From positions 1-49,754 of the forward strand of contig CAKRPQ010000005.1 of NCBI GenBank assembly GCA_934385225.1: 49,754 nucleotides of DNA. Direction: 5' to 3'. This document shows, piece after piece, positions 7,320-16,520 of the stretch. How positions within the stretch are numbered: the first letter of the stretch is position 1; every line of letters starts with the position of its first letter. The translations under genes and the position numbers were made by a program. Below the pieces are notes generated by a model. It had not been told where the DNA came from. It did not search any database and saw only the letters and a list, made by a program, of their open reading frames with translations. The stretch comes from an uncultured Eubacteriales bacterium. Lineage in GTDB: Bacteria > Bacillota > Clostridia > Oscillospirales > CAG-272.

Positions 7320-7976
7320 ATGATGAAAAATAAATATAAGGCAGTTATTTTCGACCTTGACGGCACGCTTCTCGATACACTTTGCGACCTCTGCGACAGC
7401 ACAAACGCGGCTCTTCGCGCCTTCGGATACCCCGAAAGAACTATTGACGAGGTGAGACGATTCGTCGGTAACGGTATCGGACTGCTTATCGAGCGCGCTC
7501 TTCCGAGTGGCAGGGAAAACCCCGATTACGAAAAGGTTCTTGACGCGTTCAAAGCGGACTACGCGAAAAATTGTCTTAACAAAACAAAGCCGTATGACGG
7601 CGTAAACGAGCTTATTTCGGAACTTAAAAAGCGTGGCATAAAGACGGCGGTCGTTTCGAACAAAATCGACTTTGCGGTGAAAGACCTTGCCGGGAATTTC
7701 TTCCCCGAACTTGACAGCGCACTCGGCGAAACGGAAGGCATAAGGCGCAAGCCCGCACCGGATATGGTGATACGCACCTGCGATTTTCTGGGCGTAAAAA
7801 GGGAAGATTCGCTATTTGTCGGTGACTCTGACGTCGATATCGAAACCGCGAAAAACGCGGGAACGGATTGCGTTTCCGTCACATGGGGCTTCCGCGACCG
7901 AGATTTTCTTCTCGGGCACGGAGCGGCTCATTTTGCCGACAAACCGTCTGATATACTTGATTATTTGGAGAACTAA
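7320..7976 (+). CDS. HAD-family hydrolase, phosphoglycolate phosphatase-like
   Basis: A 218-aa member of the haloacid dehalogenase superfamily, subfamily with an alpha-helical cap (Gph/PGMB/PpaX type). Motif I FDLDGTLLDT supplies the nucleophile Asp, motif II is VVSNK, motif III Lys lies in RRKPAP, and motif IV is FVGDSDVDIETAKNAG. These enzymes hydrolyse small phosphate monoesters such as 2-phosphoglycolate, pyrophosphate or sugar phosphates; the exact substrate cannot be read. ATG at 7320 lies eight bases after GAGAGGG; a second ATG follows immediately. First gene of a six-gene operon, with the next start 1 nt after its stop. Confidence 0.92.
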   Translation: MMKNKYKAVIFDLDGTLLDTLCDLCDSTNAALRAFGYPERTIDEVRRFVGNGIGLLIERALPSGRENPDYEKVLDAFKADYAKNCLNKTKPYDGVNELISELKKRGIKTAVVSNKIDFAVKDLAGNFFPELDSALGETEGIRRKPAPDMVIRTCDFLGVKREDSLFVGDSDVDIETAKNAGTDCVSVTWGFRDRDFLLGHGAAHFADKPSDILDYLEN

Positions 7977-7977
7977 A

Positions 7978-8679
7978 ATGTGGTATAAATACGAAACGCA
8001 CCTGCACACCTCGGAGACGAGCGCCTGTGCAAGGGCAAGCGCAAAGGATCAGATCGAATTTTACGCGCGCGAGGGATACGCGGGCGTAGTCGTGACAGAC
8101 CATTTTCTTAACGGTAATACGACAGTTCCGAAAAGCGGAATACCGTGGGAAGAGCAGATCGCTCTTTTCTGCAAAGGCTACGAAAACGCGAAAAAAGCGG
8201 CTACCGAATTCGGACTTGACGTTTATTTCGGACTTGAATATTCCTATCACGGTACGGACTTCTGCACCTACGGCATAACACCCGACTGGCTTCTCCATCA
8301 CCCCGAAATCATGGAGATGAGCACGTCCGAATACCTTGATTTTGTCAGAGGAGATGGCGGTGTCGTCATTCAGGCGCACCCGTTTCGCGAAGCACCGTAT
8401 ATCGACGCGATACGGCTTTTTCCGAGACACGTTGACGGTGCGGAGATAATAAACATTGCCAATACCGATTTTCAGAACGGAATGGCAAAGGAATACGCGA
8501 AAAAATACGGGCTGCGCGAGTTTGCGGGTTCGGATAACCACCTCGGATTTAAACAGGAAAAGCTCGCGGGAATAAAAACGAACGTAAAACCGAGGAGTTA
8601 TAGCGAATTTATAAACCTGATTCTTGAAAACAAGTATAAAATTTTCGAATATAAACCGAAAAAATACGGAGGAAACTGA
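7978..8679 (+). CDS. PHP-domain metal-dependent phosphoesterase
   Basis: A 233-aa stand-alone PHP domain. Metal-ligand motifs appear in order: YETHLHTSE (HxH, residues about 5-13), VVVTDHF, FGLEYSYHG (Glu), VIQAHPFRE (AHP) and FAGSDNH (D-x-H). The start is ATG 7978, which makes the protein begin directly at its first strand; it lies 1 nt after the upstream stop, with GGAG eight bases before. Such proteins hydrolyse phosphodiesters or nucleotide/histidinol-type phosphates with two or three metal ions in the cytoplasm. Its place between a HAD phosphatase and a tripeptidase does not narrow the substrate. Confidence 0.9.
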   Translation: MWYKYETHLHTSETSACARASAKDQIEFYAREGYAGVVVTDHFLNGNTTVPKSGIPWEEQIALFCKGYENAKKAATEFGLDVYFGLEYSYHGTDFCTYGITPDWLLHHPEIMEMSTSEYLDFVRGDGGVVIQAHPFREAPYIDAIRLFPRHVDGAEIINIANTDFQNGMAKEYAKKYGLREFAGSDNHLGFKQEKLAGIKTNVKPRSYSEFINLILENKYKIFEYKPKKYGGN

Positions 8680-8680
8680 G

Positions 8681-9886
8681 ATGACTCTCGAAGAAAGATT
8701 TCTTAAATACGTAAAGATCCCGACGATGTCCGACGAAGCGTCGGAAACGTCGCCGAGCAGTAAAAAGCAGCTCGTTCTCGGCGGTGAACTTATAAATGAT
8801 CTTTCAGAACTCGGTATTCCCGCATATCTTGACGATTTCGGCTACGTCTACGGCTCGCTTGCGTCAAATTGCGGCGAAGAACACCCAAGCGTCGCGTTTA
8901 TTGCGCATATGGACACGTCGGACGCCGCTCCCGATTCGGTGATAAAACCGTCAAAAATCCTTTATGATGGCGGTGAAGTCACAATAGGCGGCGAGGCACG
9001 CACATTTCCCGATGAATTTATCGGACTTCACCTTATCGTGACCGACGGAACAACTCTGCTCGGTGCGGACGATAAGGCGGGCATTGCCGAGATAATGAAC
9101 GCGCTCGAAAGACTTGTAAAAAGCGGAGAGAAGCACGGAAATATAAAGATCTGCTTTACGCCCGACGAGGAAATCGGCAGGGGCGCGGACAATCTGAGCC
9201 TCGGTAAGCTCGGCGCGGATTACGGTTATACCTTTGACGGCGGCGCGCTCGGCGGTATCGAGTACGAAAACTTCAATGCCGCCGGTGCGACGGTGAATTT
9301 CACGGGATTTTCCGTTCACCCGGGCGATGCTTACGGTAAAATGAAGAACGCGGCGCTTATCGCAGCCGAATTTACGTCTCTTCTTCCGTGTGACGAAGTC
9401 CCCGAAAAAACAAAAGGGTACGAAGGCTTTTTCCACCTTACCGATATGTCGGGAAGCATTGAACACGCCTGCCTTAAATATATAATCCGCGACCATGACC
9501 GCGCAAAGTTCGAGGAGAAAAAGAAGTTCATGGAGAACGCCGTGAAGACGATAAACGAGAAGTACGGCGAGGGAACGGCAAGTGCCGAAATAAAGGATTC
9601 CTACTACAATATGCGCGAAATAATCGAAAAGAACCCCGACGTGCTTGAACGCGCGAGAGAAGCTATGCGTGAAGAGGGCGTAGCGCCTTACAGCTCGCCT
9701 ATCCGCGGCGGAACGGACGGCGCAAGGCTTTCGTTTATGGGGCTGCCTTGCCCGAACCTCTGCACGGGCGGTCATATGTACCATTCAAGACACGAATACG
9801 CCGTGCTTGAACATATGGAGAAATGTGCCGATATCGCCCTCAGGCTTATGACGGACACGGTAAAATACAAAAATGGCAAAAATTAA
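8681..9886 (+). CDS. pepT: Peptidase T (tripeptide aminopeptidase)
   Basis: A 401-aa M20-family zinc peptidase that releases the N-terminal residue from tripeptides in the cytoplasm; E. coli PepT is 408 aa, so the length is right. Metal and catalytic motifs are visible: IAHMDTSDAAP, TLLGADDKAGIAEI, FTPDEEIGRGADN, and IRGGTDGARLSFMG near the C-terminus. The GFSVHPGDAYGKMKNAA segment belongs to the dimerisation/lid domain. Start at ATG 8681, one base after the upstream TGA, with AGGAGG at 8668 giving good spacing. Its 3' end overlaps the next gene by 14 bases. Confidence 0.95.
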   Translation: MTLEERFLKYVKIPTMSDEASETSPSSKKQLVLGGELINDLSELGIPAYLDDFGYVYGSLASNCGEEHPSVAFIAHMDTSDAAPDSVIKPSKILYDGGEVTIGGEARTFPDEFIGLHLIVTDGTTLLGADDKAGIAEIMNALERLVKSGEKHGNIKICFTPDEEIGRGADNLSLGKLGADYGYTFDGGALGGIEYENFNAAGATVNFTGFSVHPGDAYGKMKNAALIAAEFTSLLPCDEVPEKTKGYEGFFHLTDMSGSIEHACLKYIIRDHDRAKFEEKKKFMENAVKTINEKYGEGTASAEIKDSYYNMREIIEKNPDVLERAREAMREEGVAPYSSPIRGGTDGARLSFMGLPCPNLCTGGHMYHSRHEYAVLEHMEKCADIALRLMTDTVKYKNGKN

Positions 9887-10472
9887 GTGGAAGGGCGGAG
9901 CACTTCTCGCTCCCGTGCCGCCCGTTATGGTCAGCTGCGGCAGTATCGAAAAGGGAAACGCCAATATCATGACCGTAGCGTGGACGGGAATTGTCAATAC
10001 AATACCGCCGAAAACGTATATCTCGGTGCGGCCGAGCAGACATTCGTACGCTATAATCAAGGAGAGCGGGGAGTTCGTGCTTAACCTCACAACGTCCTCT
10101 CTTATTAAAAGCGCGGATTATTGCGGAATTTATACGGGCGCAAAGGTAAACAAATTTGAAAAATGCCGCCTCACCGCCGAAAAGGCAAGCGAGGTAGACT
10201 GCCCGATAATTTCGGAAAGCCCGCTTTCGATAGAATGCCGTGTGACCGATATAATTCCGATGGGAACGCACGATATGTTCCTTGCCGATATTGTAGCCGT
10301 CGATGTCGACGAAAGTATTATAGACGAAAAGGGAAAGCTGCGCCTTGATAAAGCAAAGCTCGCGGCGTTTGCCCACGGCGAATACTATGAACTTGGCAAA
10401 AGGCTCGGCGAATTCGGTTTTTCGGCAAGAAAAAAATCGGTCAGAAAAGGCTTGAAGGAGAAGAAAAAATGA
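9873..10472 (+). CDS. Flavin reductase-like FMN-binding split-barrel protein
   Basis: A 199-aa protein of the flavin reductase domain family. Conserved features are the N-terminal PVPPVMVSCGS strand, NIMTVAWTGIVNTIPPKTYISVRPSRHSY (described here as NIMTVAWTG ... IPPKTYISV), the FMN-loop region GEFVLNLTT, and SPLSIECRV/THDMFLADIVAV strands. The C-terminus is basic (RKKSVRKGLKEKKK). Members bind FMN and reduce flavins, ferric chelates or quinones; in anaerobes many are uncharacterised. It overlaps pepT by 14 bases and manA by the 4-base ATGA, so translation is coupled through the operon. Confidence 0.88.
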   Translation: MAKIKWKGGALLAPVPPVMVSCGSIEKGNANIMTVAWTGIVNTIPPKTYISVRPSRHSYAIIKESGEFVLNLTTSSLIKSADYCGIYTGAKVNKFEKCRLTAEKASEVDCPIISESPLSIECRVTDIIPMGTHDMFLADIVAVDVDESIIDEKGKLRLDKAKLAAFAHGEYYELGKRLGEFGFSARKKSVRKGLKEKKK

Positions 10473-11485
10473 TTTATAAGGTTTTACCTACGAGAACATA
10501 CAGATCATATTACGGCGGTGAAAATCTTGATAAAATGAGCGGGAACATTCCCGCACGCAAAGACAGATTCCCCGAGGACTGGCTCTGCTCCGTGACGCGC
10601 GCCTTTAACCCGGGAAGGGAAGTGCCGAACGAGGGACTCAGTATGCTTTGCGACGGCAGGTATCTTGCCGATGTAATAGATGCCGATCACGCCGATATGA
10701 TAGGCGAAAACGATCGTATGTCGCTTCTTTTCAAGCTGCTCGATTCGGCTGAGAGGCTCACCGTTCAGGTTCATCCGACTGTCGATTTCGCGAAAAAGTA
10801 TTTCGGCAGTGAGTTCGGAAAGACGGAATGCTGGTATATTTTGAACGACGGCGGTTACGTTTACATAGGCTTTAAGCCGAACGTAACAAAGGAGCGATTC
10901 AAGGAAATATTCGATAAACAGGACATACCCGCGATGCTTGACTGCCTGCACAGATTCGATGTTCATAGAGGCGATATAATCTTCGTTCCCGGCGGCGTTC
11001 CGCACGCGATCGGAGCAAATTGTTTTCTTGCCGAGCTTCAAGAACCGACTGATCTTATGGTTGTCCCCGAAAGAGTAACGCCGTCGGGCGTTGCGCTTGC
11101 CGAAGAAAAGCTGCACGGCGGTCTCGGCTTCGAAAAAATGTTCGACTGCTTTTGCTATAACGGTGTCGGCAGAGAAGAAACATATAAAAAATATTTTAAG
11201 AACCCGACTCCCGTAAACGAGACCGAAAAAATGATCATAGACAGCACGATGACGGACAAATTTTGCCTCTCGGAAATAAATGTTGACGGGGAATATGTAA
11301 GAAATATCGACGAATACGCGATACTTCTGGTGCTTGAAGGAAACGGCGAGTGCAACTCCGCTTCGCTCAGCGCATATGACAGATTTTTTGTTCCGCACAG
11401 TGAAAAAACACTTAGATTCAAAGGGAAAATGAAAATTCTTATATGCTGTCCGCACTCCGCGCTCGAACAGGTAAAGGAAAAGTGA
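10469..11485 (+). CDS. manA: Class I mannose-6-phosphate isomerase
   Basis: A 338-aa cupin-type zinc isomerase that interconverts mannose-6-P and fructose-6-P. The zinc-site residues are in LTVQVHPT (Gln/His), KTECWYIL (Glu) and the later PGGVPHAIG motif (His). The short length is that of the Firmicutes/YvyI-type class I enzymes rather than the about 390-aa E. coli form. The start ATG forms ATGA with the upstream stop and lies seven bases after GGAG. It may feed mannose from plant mannans or host glycans into glycolysis, in keeping with the glycosidases encoded elsewhere in the window (inference). Confidence 0.93.
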   Translation: MIYKVLPTRTYRSYYGGENLDKMSGNIPARKDRFPEDWLCSVTRAFNPGREVPNEGLSMLCDGRYLADVIDADHADMIGENDRMSLLFKLLDSAERLTVQVHPTVDFAKKYFGSEFGKTECWYILNDGGYVYIGFKPNVTKERFKEIFDKQDIPAMLDCLHRFDVHRGDIIFVPGGVPHAIGANCFLAELQEPTDLMVVPERVTPSGVALAEEKLHGGLGFEKMFDCFCYNGVGREETYKKYFKNPTPVNETEKMIIDSTMTDKFCLSEINVDGEYVRNIDEYAILLVLEGNGECNSASLSAYDRFFVPHSEKTLRFKGKMKILICCPHSALEQVKEK

Positions 11486-12255
11486 TGATACTTGAAGAAT
11501 TTGACGAAAACAAAGAGGCGGTAATAAATCCGAGCGATATAAACGAGCGCGTCGGTGAAATGCCGAGAATCCTCGTCGGCTGCTATTCGCGCGCGACCTT
11601 TGATCGAATGGTGGGCGAACTTTGCGTCCGAAAAATCAGCGAAACAAGCTGCGCAAACGGCGTTACGCCGATATACAAAACAAATTTAAGGGGGACGGAT
11701 ATTGCGCTCACAATGGTTGACGTCGGTGCGCCTATGAGCGCGGCTATGCTTGAAGACGTTTACGAGCAGGGCGTGCAGACCGCTATCATTTTCGGCACTT
11801 GCGGGGTTCTTGACAGTAAGATCGACGACTGCTCCGTGATAATACCGACAAGCGCGGTTCGCGACGAGGGGACGAGCTACCATTATGCGCCGCCGTCCGA
11901 TGAAATAGGTGTAAACGAAGAGTATGCGGACGTGCTTTGCGCACTTCTTGACAGACTGAAAGTAAAATATACAGTCGGAAAGGTCTGGACGACCGACGCT
12001 TTCTACCGTGAAACAGCCGAAAAGACAAAGCGCAGAAAAGAAAGCGGCTGCATCTGCGTCGATATGGAATGCTCGGCAAATTCCGCAGTCGCGAAATTCC
12101 GAGGCAAGGGACTTTGTCAGTTCTTTTATGCGGCGGATAATCTTGACTCCGAGGAATGGGACGCGAGAAGTCTCGCAAACGATATGAGACTTGAAGAAAA
12201 GGACCGTATAGCCGCCACCGCCCTTGAACTCGCGGTACTTATTGATAAAATGTAA
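11485..12255 (+). CDS. Nucleoside phosphorylase (purine/uridine phosphorylase superfamily)
   Basis: A 256-aa protein of the PNP_UDP_1 fold. Recognisable parts are the VDVGAPMSAAMLED phosphate/ribose region, IIFGTCGVLD (usual G-x-x-G strand), GTSYHYAPPS and the hallmark VDMECSA, whose Met-Glu contacts ribose. It would split a nucleoside with phosphate to free base and ribose-1-phosphate; base specificity is not evident. Start ATG 11485 shares its A with the upstream TGA (TGATG), and AAAGGAAAAG lies just before. Last gene of the operon, ending directly before a terminator. Confidence 0.88.
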   Translation: MILEEFDENKEAVINPSDINERVGEMPRILVGCYSRATFDRMVGELCVRKISETSCANGVTPIYKTNLRGTDIALTMVDVGAPMSAAMLEDVYEQGVQTAIIFGTCGVLDSKIDDCSVIIPTSAVRDEGTSYHYAPPSDEIGVNEEYADVLCALLDRLKVKYTVGKVWTTDAFYRETAEKTKRRKESGCICVDMECSANSAVAKFRGKGLCQFFYAADNLDSEEWDARSLANDMRLEEKDRIAATALELAVLIDKM

Positions 12256-12256
12256 A

Positions 12257-12286
12257 AAAAGAGGAGACTTTAAGTCTCCTCTTTTA
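12257..12286. terminator. Bidirectional terminator
   Basis: GAGGAGAC (12261-12268) pairs with GTCTCCTC (12274-12281), flanked by A-run and T-run arms that serve both directions. It separates the + operon ending at 12255 from the minus-strand lipid operon ending at 12270, whose stop codon lies inside the hairpin. Confidence 0.9.
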
Positions 12287-15200
12287 AGTTTTCCTTTGCC
12301 ACAGAAAGCATCAGCTTTATTCTGTTTAACTGATTGACCTCGCTTGCGCCGGGGTCATAATCGACAGCGGCAATGTTTGATTTCGGATAAGCCTTTTTAA
12401 GCGCCTTTATTACGCCTTTTCCCATGACGTGGTTCGGCAGACACCCGAACGGCTGTATGCAGACTATGTTCGGCACGCCGTCGCGTATAAGCTCAACCAT
12501 TTCGCCGCAGAGAAACCACCCTTCACCGTACTGATTGCACATCGAAAGGAAAGGCGAGGCGTATTCGGCGATCTCGCTCATGCTTCGCGGTGCTTCAAAA
12601 CGTTTGCTGCTTTCGAGTGCTTTTGCGGCGGGTCTGCGCAGTCCTTCAAGTGCCTTTACGCCGAGGACGGATACGATTTCGTTCATGTAAGGCGTTCCGA
12701 GCTCGCGGTGCTTCGGCTTCATATCGTAGACTATCATTGTAATGAAGTCGAGAAGATCGGGAACGACCGCCTCCGCGCCTTCGGCTTCGAGAAGCTCTAC
12801 GAGATGATTGTTCGCAAGAGGCATATATTTTACGAGAATCTCGCCGACAATGCCGACGCGAGGTTTTTTCATATCCTCATATATCGGAAGTACGTCAAAG
12901 TCGTGTACAATGCCCTCGCAGACCTTCTTTGACGACATTTTTCTCTTTCCGAGGAATATATCCTTGCAAATACTCTGCCATTTAAGTACAAGAGCGTCGG
13001 CAGAACCCTTTTCTTTTTCGTAAGGACGCGTGCGGTAGAGGCAACGCATAAGCAGATCACCCCATATAAGTGCCTTCAAAGCGTCCTTTATCATCGGGAA
13101 CGTAGGGTTAAACCCGCTGTTCTTTTCAAGACCGACGGCGTTGAGGGAAATTACGGGAATGTTCGGATATCCCGCCTTGTCAAGCGCACGGCGAATGAAG
13201 CCGACGTAGTTGCTCGCACGGCAGCAGCCTCCCGTCTGCGACATCATGAGCGCAAGACGGTTTGTGTCGTATTTGCCCGAAAGAACTTCTTCCATCATTT
13301 GCCCGACGGTTATTATCGACGGGTAGCAGGCATCGTTGTTGACGTATTTCAGTCCGACATCAACCGCTTTTTTTGTCTTGCCGTCAAGCATTACAATGTT
13401 GTAGCCCGCACGGCGGAATATCGGTTCAAGAAGCTCAAACTGAATGGGACTCATTTTCGGCGCGAGGATTGTATATCCCGCGTCAAACATCTCTTTTGTA
13501 AACTCAACGCGCCTGTAATCGTAGGCTTCCCCGGAGTGGCATCCTGCCGAGCAGTTCTTTTTTGCTTTCATATTCACCGCAGCGATCAGACTGCGTACTC
13601 TTATCCGAGCCGCGCCGAGGTTGTTGACCTCGTCTATTTTGAGAACTGTGTAGAATTTGCCGTGCTTTTCGAGAATTTCGTTTACCTGATCGGTTGTCAC
13701 GGCGTCAAGTCCGCAACCGAAAGAGTTGAGCTGAATAAGTTCAAGATCGTCGGTGTTTCCGACATACTCCGCGGCACCGTAAAGACGCGAATGGTAGACC
13801 CATTGGTCAAGAACGCGCAGAGTGCCTGCCTCAGTTAGAGGCAGACTGTCCTCCGTGAGGACGTCAAAGCCGTAGGAGGCTATCATTTCGGGTATGCCGT
13901 GATTTATTTCGGGATCGGCGTGGTAGGGTCTGCCGCAGAGGACTATGCCGTAACCGCCCTCTTTGCGCATTTTGTCAAGAACTCTTTCTCCTTCTGCGCG
14001 AATGTCGTCCTTTGCCTTTCTCTGTTCGAGCCAGGCGAGGTGAGCTGCCTTACCGACCTCGGACGCGGTAATGTTCCATTCGTCACGGCATATTTCGCAA
14101 AGACGCCTCGTGACGGTCTTTTCGTCCGTGAACGCAAGAAACGGGTGAATAAAGCGCACGTTGCCGTCCGATATGTTTTCAACATTGTTCTTTATATTTT
14201 CGGGGTAGGAAATTACCATCGGACAGTTGAAGCGGTTCTGAGTGCTTTCTTTTTCCTTGTATTCGTAGAATACGCTCGGATAGAAGATTGTTTTTACGCC
14301 GCTTCCGATAAGATATGAAATGTGTCCGTGGACGAGCTTCGCAGGATAACATTCGGATTCCGACGGGATAGAGTCCATTCCGAGGCGATAGAGCTTTGCG
14401 TCGGAATATGGCGAGAGCCTTACTGAAAATCCGAGTTCACCGAAAAACGTCGCCCAGAACGGGTAGTTTTCATATATATTGAGAACTCTCGGAATACCTA
14501 TCACACCGCGCTTTGCGGAGCTCGGTGGAAGAGGTTTGTAACCGAAAATCCGTTTTTTCTTGTATTCGAAAAGGTTTTCGCCTTTCTTTTTGTTTTCACC
14601 GCCGCCGACCTTTTTTTCGCATCTGTTGCCCGTTATGTAGCGTTTTCCGCCAGAAAATGTGTTGACGGTGAGCAGGCAGTTGTTCTGACAGCCGCCGCAG
14701 CGGATTGCCTTGCTTGTATATTCGAGATTTTTTATTTCATCGAACGAAAGGAGCGTCGTTTTTTCTCCCGTATATCGCTCTTTTGCGATAAGAGCCGCAC
14801 CGAAAGCGCCCATAAGTCCGCATATGTCGGGGCAGGTGACGTCTGCACCCGTTATTTTTTCAAAAGCGCGCAGAACGGCTTTGTTGTGAAACGTTCCGCC
14901 CTGAACGACAATATGTTCGCCGAGATCGCGCGCGTCGGCGAGCTTTATGACCTTATAGACGGCGTTTTTAATGACCGAATACGCAAGTCCCGCTGAAATA
15001 TCCGAGACGGAAGCACCCTCTTTTTGCGCCTGCCTTACGTTTGAGTTCATGAATACGGTACAGCGCGTTCCGAGATCGACGGGGGCTTTCGCCTTTATCG
15101 CTTTTTCGGCAAATTCGCTTGCCGAAATGCCGAGAGAACCCGCAAAATTTTCAAGGAATGAGCCGCACCCCGATGAACACGCTTCATTTAGCATTATCGA

Positions 15201-16520
15201 ATCGACAATGCCGTTTTTCAGCTTTATGCACTTCATATCCTGACCGCCGATGTCGAGAACGCAGTCGGTTCGCGGGTCGAAGAATTTTGCCGCCGTCGAA
15301 TGTGCGACGGTTTCAACCTCGCCCTCGTCAAGCGAGAAGGCGTTTTTGAGCAGCTCCTCGCCGTACCCCGTCGAGCAGGAACGAGCTATGTGCGCGCTGC
15401 TCGGAAGAACTTTTTGTAGTTCCTCCATTGCTCTCATCGCAGTCTTTACGGGGCTGCCGTTGTTTCCGCTGTAAAACGAAAAGAGAAGCTCTCCGTCATT
15501 TCCGATAAGCGCGAGCTTTGTCGTCGTAGAACCGGCGTCGATTCCGAGAAAACAGTCGCCCGAATAGGAGGAAATATCGCCCTTTTTGACCGTCGCTTTT
15601 TCGTGACGGCGGATAAACTCTTCGTATTCGGCGTCGTTTTCAAAGAGCGGTTCGAGACGCGCGGTTTCATACGCTGTGCGCTTGTCGTTTTTCAGCTTTT
15701 CGATAAGCTCCGAGATCTTTATTTCGCTTTCTTTTCCGTCCGTGACCTCCTCCATGGAAGCACCGAGAGCGGCAAAGAGGTGTGAATTTTCGGGAGCGAT
15801 CACTTCGTCCTCGGTAAGTCCGAGAGTGCGTATAAACGCCTTTTCAAGCTCCGTGAGGAAGTGAAGCGGTCCGCCGAGAAAAGCTACGTTTCCTTTTATC
15901 GGCTTTCCGCAGGCAAGTCCCGATATTGTCTGATTTACGACCGCCTGAAATATCGAGGCGGCAATATTCGGTCTTGACGCGCCGTCGTTTATGAGCGGCT
16001 GTATGTCCGTTTTGGCGAAGACGCCGCAGCGCGACGCAATGGGATATATTTCGGTCGCGTCCTTTGCCATTTCGTTGAGTCCCGCCGCGTCGGTATGCAG
16101 AAGCGACGCCATCTGGTCGATAAACGATCCCGTACCGCCCGCGCAGATTCCGTTCATTCGCTCGTCAAGCCCGCCGTCAAAGTATATTATTTTCGCGTCC
16201 TCGCCGCCGAGTTCGACCGCAACGTCTGTTTTCGGGTAAAGCGTTTTTAGCGCCTTTGCGACGGCGACAACCTCCTGAACGAAAGGAAGCGAGAGCGTTT
16301 TAGAAATTCCGAGTGCTCCCGAACCTGTTATGTGAAGTGTCAGCGGCAGATCGCCGAGCTTTTCCGCCGCCTCTTCAAGGAGATTTTTAAGCGTCTCCTT
16401 TGTGTGAGCCATATGTCGGCGGTATTCGCCGAAGAGGATTTTTCCGTCCTCGTCCGTTATTGTTAACTTTACCGTTGTCGAGCCTATGTCTGCGCCCGCG
16501 CGGTATATTTTTTCCGACAT
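12270..16520 (-). CDS. Giant 2-hydroxyacyl-CoA dehydratase activator/dehydratase-like fusion (1416 aa)
   Basis: Two consecutive BadF/BcrA-type ASKHA ATPase domains are followed by dehydratase-related domains (COG3580/COG3581-like). Domain 1 (1-270) has DIGSTTVKL, GGEDAK and the iron-sulfur cysteines Cys126 (ICAGGTGSF) and Cys165 (SRCGVFAK), 39 residues apart as in HgdC. Domain 2 (about 320-590) has GIDAGSTTTKL, DIGGQDMK and its own pair (ACSSGCGSF; TRCTVFMN). Then come CGGCQNNC (about 610), an HgdB-like part with ESECYPAK, GRPYHADPE, NNDACYPS, TGGCCRASNY, and a C-terminal QPFGCLPNH and DYDPGASEVNQLNR. The family is common in Clostridia but its reaction is unknown. It starts with no gap after plsY (TAAATG), so it belongs to the fakB-fakA-plsY operon. 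Confidence 0.9.
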   Translation of the reverse strand: MSEKIYRAGADIGSTTVKLTITDEDGKILFGEYRRHMAHTKETLKNLLEEAAEKLGDLPLTLHITGSGALGISKTLSLPFVQEVVAVAKALKTLYPKTDVAVELGGEDAKIIYFDGGLDERMNGICAGGTGSFIDQMASLLHTDAAGLNEMAKDATEIYPIASRCGVFAKTDIQPLINDGASRPNIAASIFQAVVNQTISGLACGKPIKGNVAFLGGPLHFLTELEKAFIRTLGLTEDEVIAPENSHLFAALGASMEEVTDGKESEIKISELIEKLKNDKRTAYETARLEPLFENDAEYEEFIRRHEKATVKKGDISSYSGDCFLGIDAGSTTTKLALIGNDGELLFSFYSGNNGSPVKTAMRAMEELQKVLPSSAHIARSCSTGYGEELLKNAFSLDEGEVETVAHSTAAKFFDPRTDCVLDIGGQDMKCIKLKNGIVDSIMLNEACSSGCGSFLENFAGSLGISASEFAEKAIKAKAPVDLGTRCTVFMNSNVRQAQKEGASVSDISAGLAYSVIKNAVYKVIKLADARDLGEHIVVQGGTFHNKAVLRAFEKITGADVTCPDICGLMGAFGAALIAKERYTGEKTTLLSFDEIKNLEYTSKAIRCGGCQNNCLLTVNTFSGGKRYITGNRCEKKVGGGENKKKGENLFEYKKKRIFGYKPLPPSSAKRGVIGIPRVLNIYENYPFWATFFGELGFSVRLSPYSDAKLYRLGMDSIPSESECYPAKLVHGHISYLIGSGVKTIFYPSVFYEYKEKESTQNRFNCPMVISYPENIKNNVENISDGNVRFIHPFLAFTDEKTVTRRLCEICRDEWNITASEVGKAAHLAWLEQRKAKDDIRAEGERVLDKMRKEGGYGIVLCGRPYHADPEINHGIPEMIASYGFDVLTEDSLPLTEAGTLRVLDQWVYHSRLYGAAEYVGNTDDLELIQLNSFGCGLDAVTTDQVNEILEKHGKFYTVLKIDEVNNLGAARIRVRSLIAAVNMKAKKNCSAGCHSGEAYDYRRVEFTKEMFDAGYTILAPKMSPIQFELLEPIFRRAGYNIVMLDGKTKKAVDVGLKYVNNDACYPSIITVGQMMEEVLSGKYDTNRLALMMSQTGGCCRASNYVGFIRRALDKAGYPNIPVISLNAVGLEKNSGFNPTFPMIKDALKALIWGDLLMRCLYRTRPYEKEKGSADALVLKWQSICKDIFLGKRKMSSKKVCEGIVHDFDVLPIYEDMKKPRVGIVGEILVKYMPLANNHLVELLEAEGAEAVVPDLLDFITMIVYDMKPKHRELGTPYMNEIVSVLGVKALEGLRRPAAKALESSKRFEAPRSMSEIAEYASPFLSMCNQYGEGWFLCGEMVELIRDGVPNIVCIQPFGCLPNHVMGKGVIKALKKAYPKSNIAAVDYDPGASEVNQLNRIKLMLSVAKENLKEET

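Noticed and set aside
7816..7977. N-terminal extension of the PHP protein overlapping the HAD gene
   Set aside because: The extension is out of frame shadow sequence of the HAD gene; the ATG at 7978 has a good RBS and puts the first PHP motif at the normal distance.
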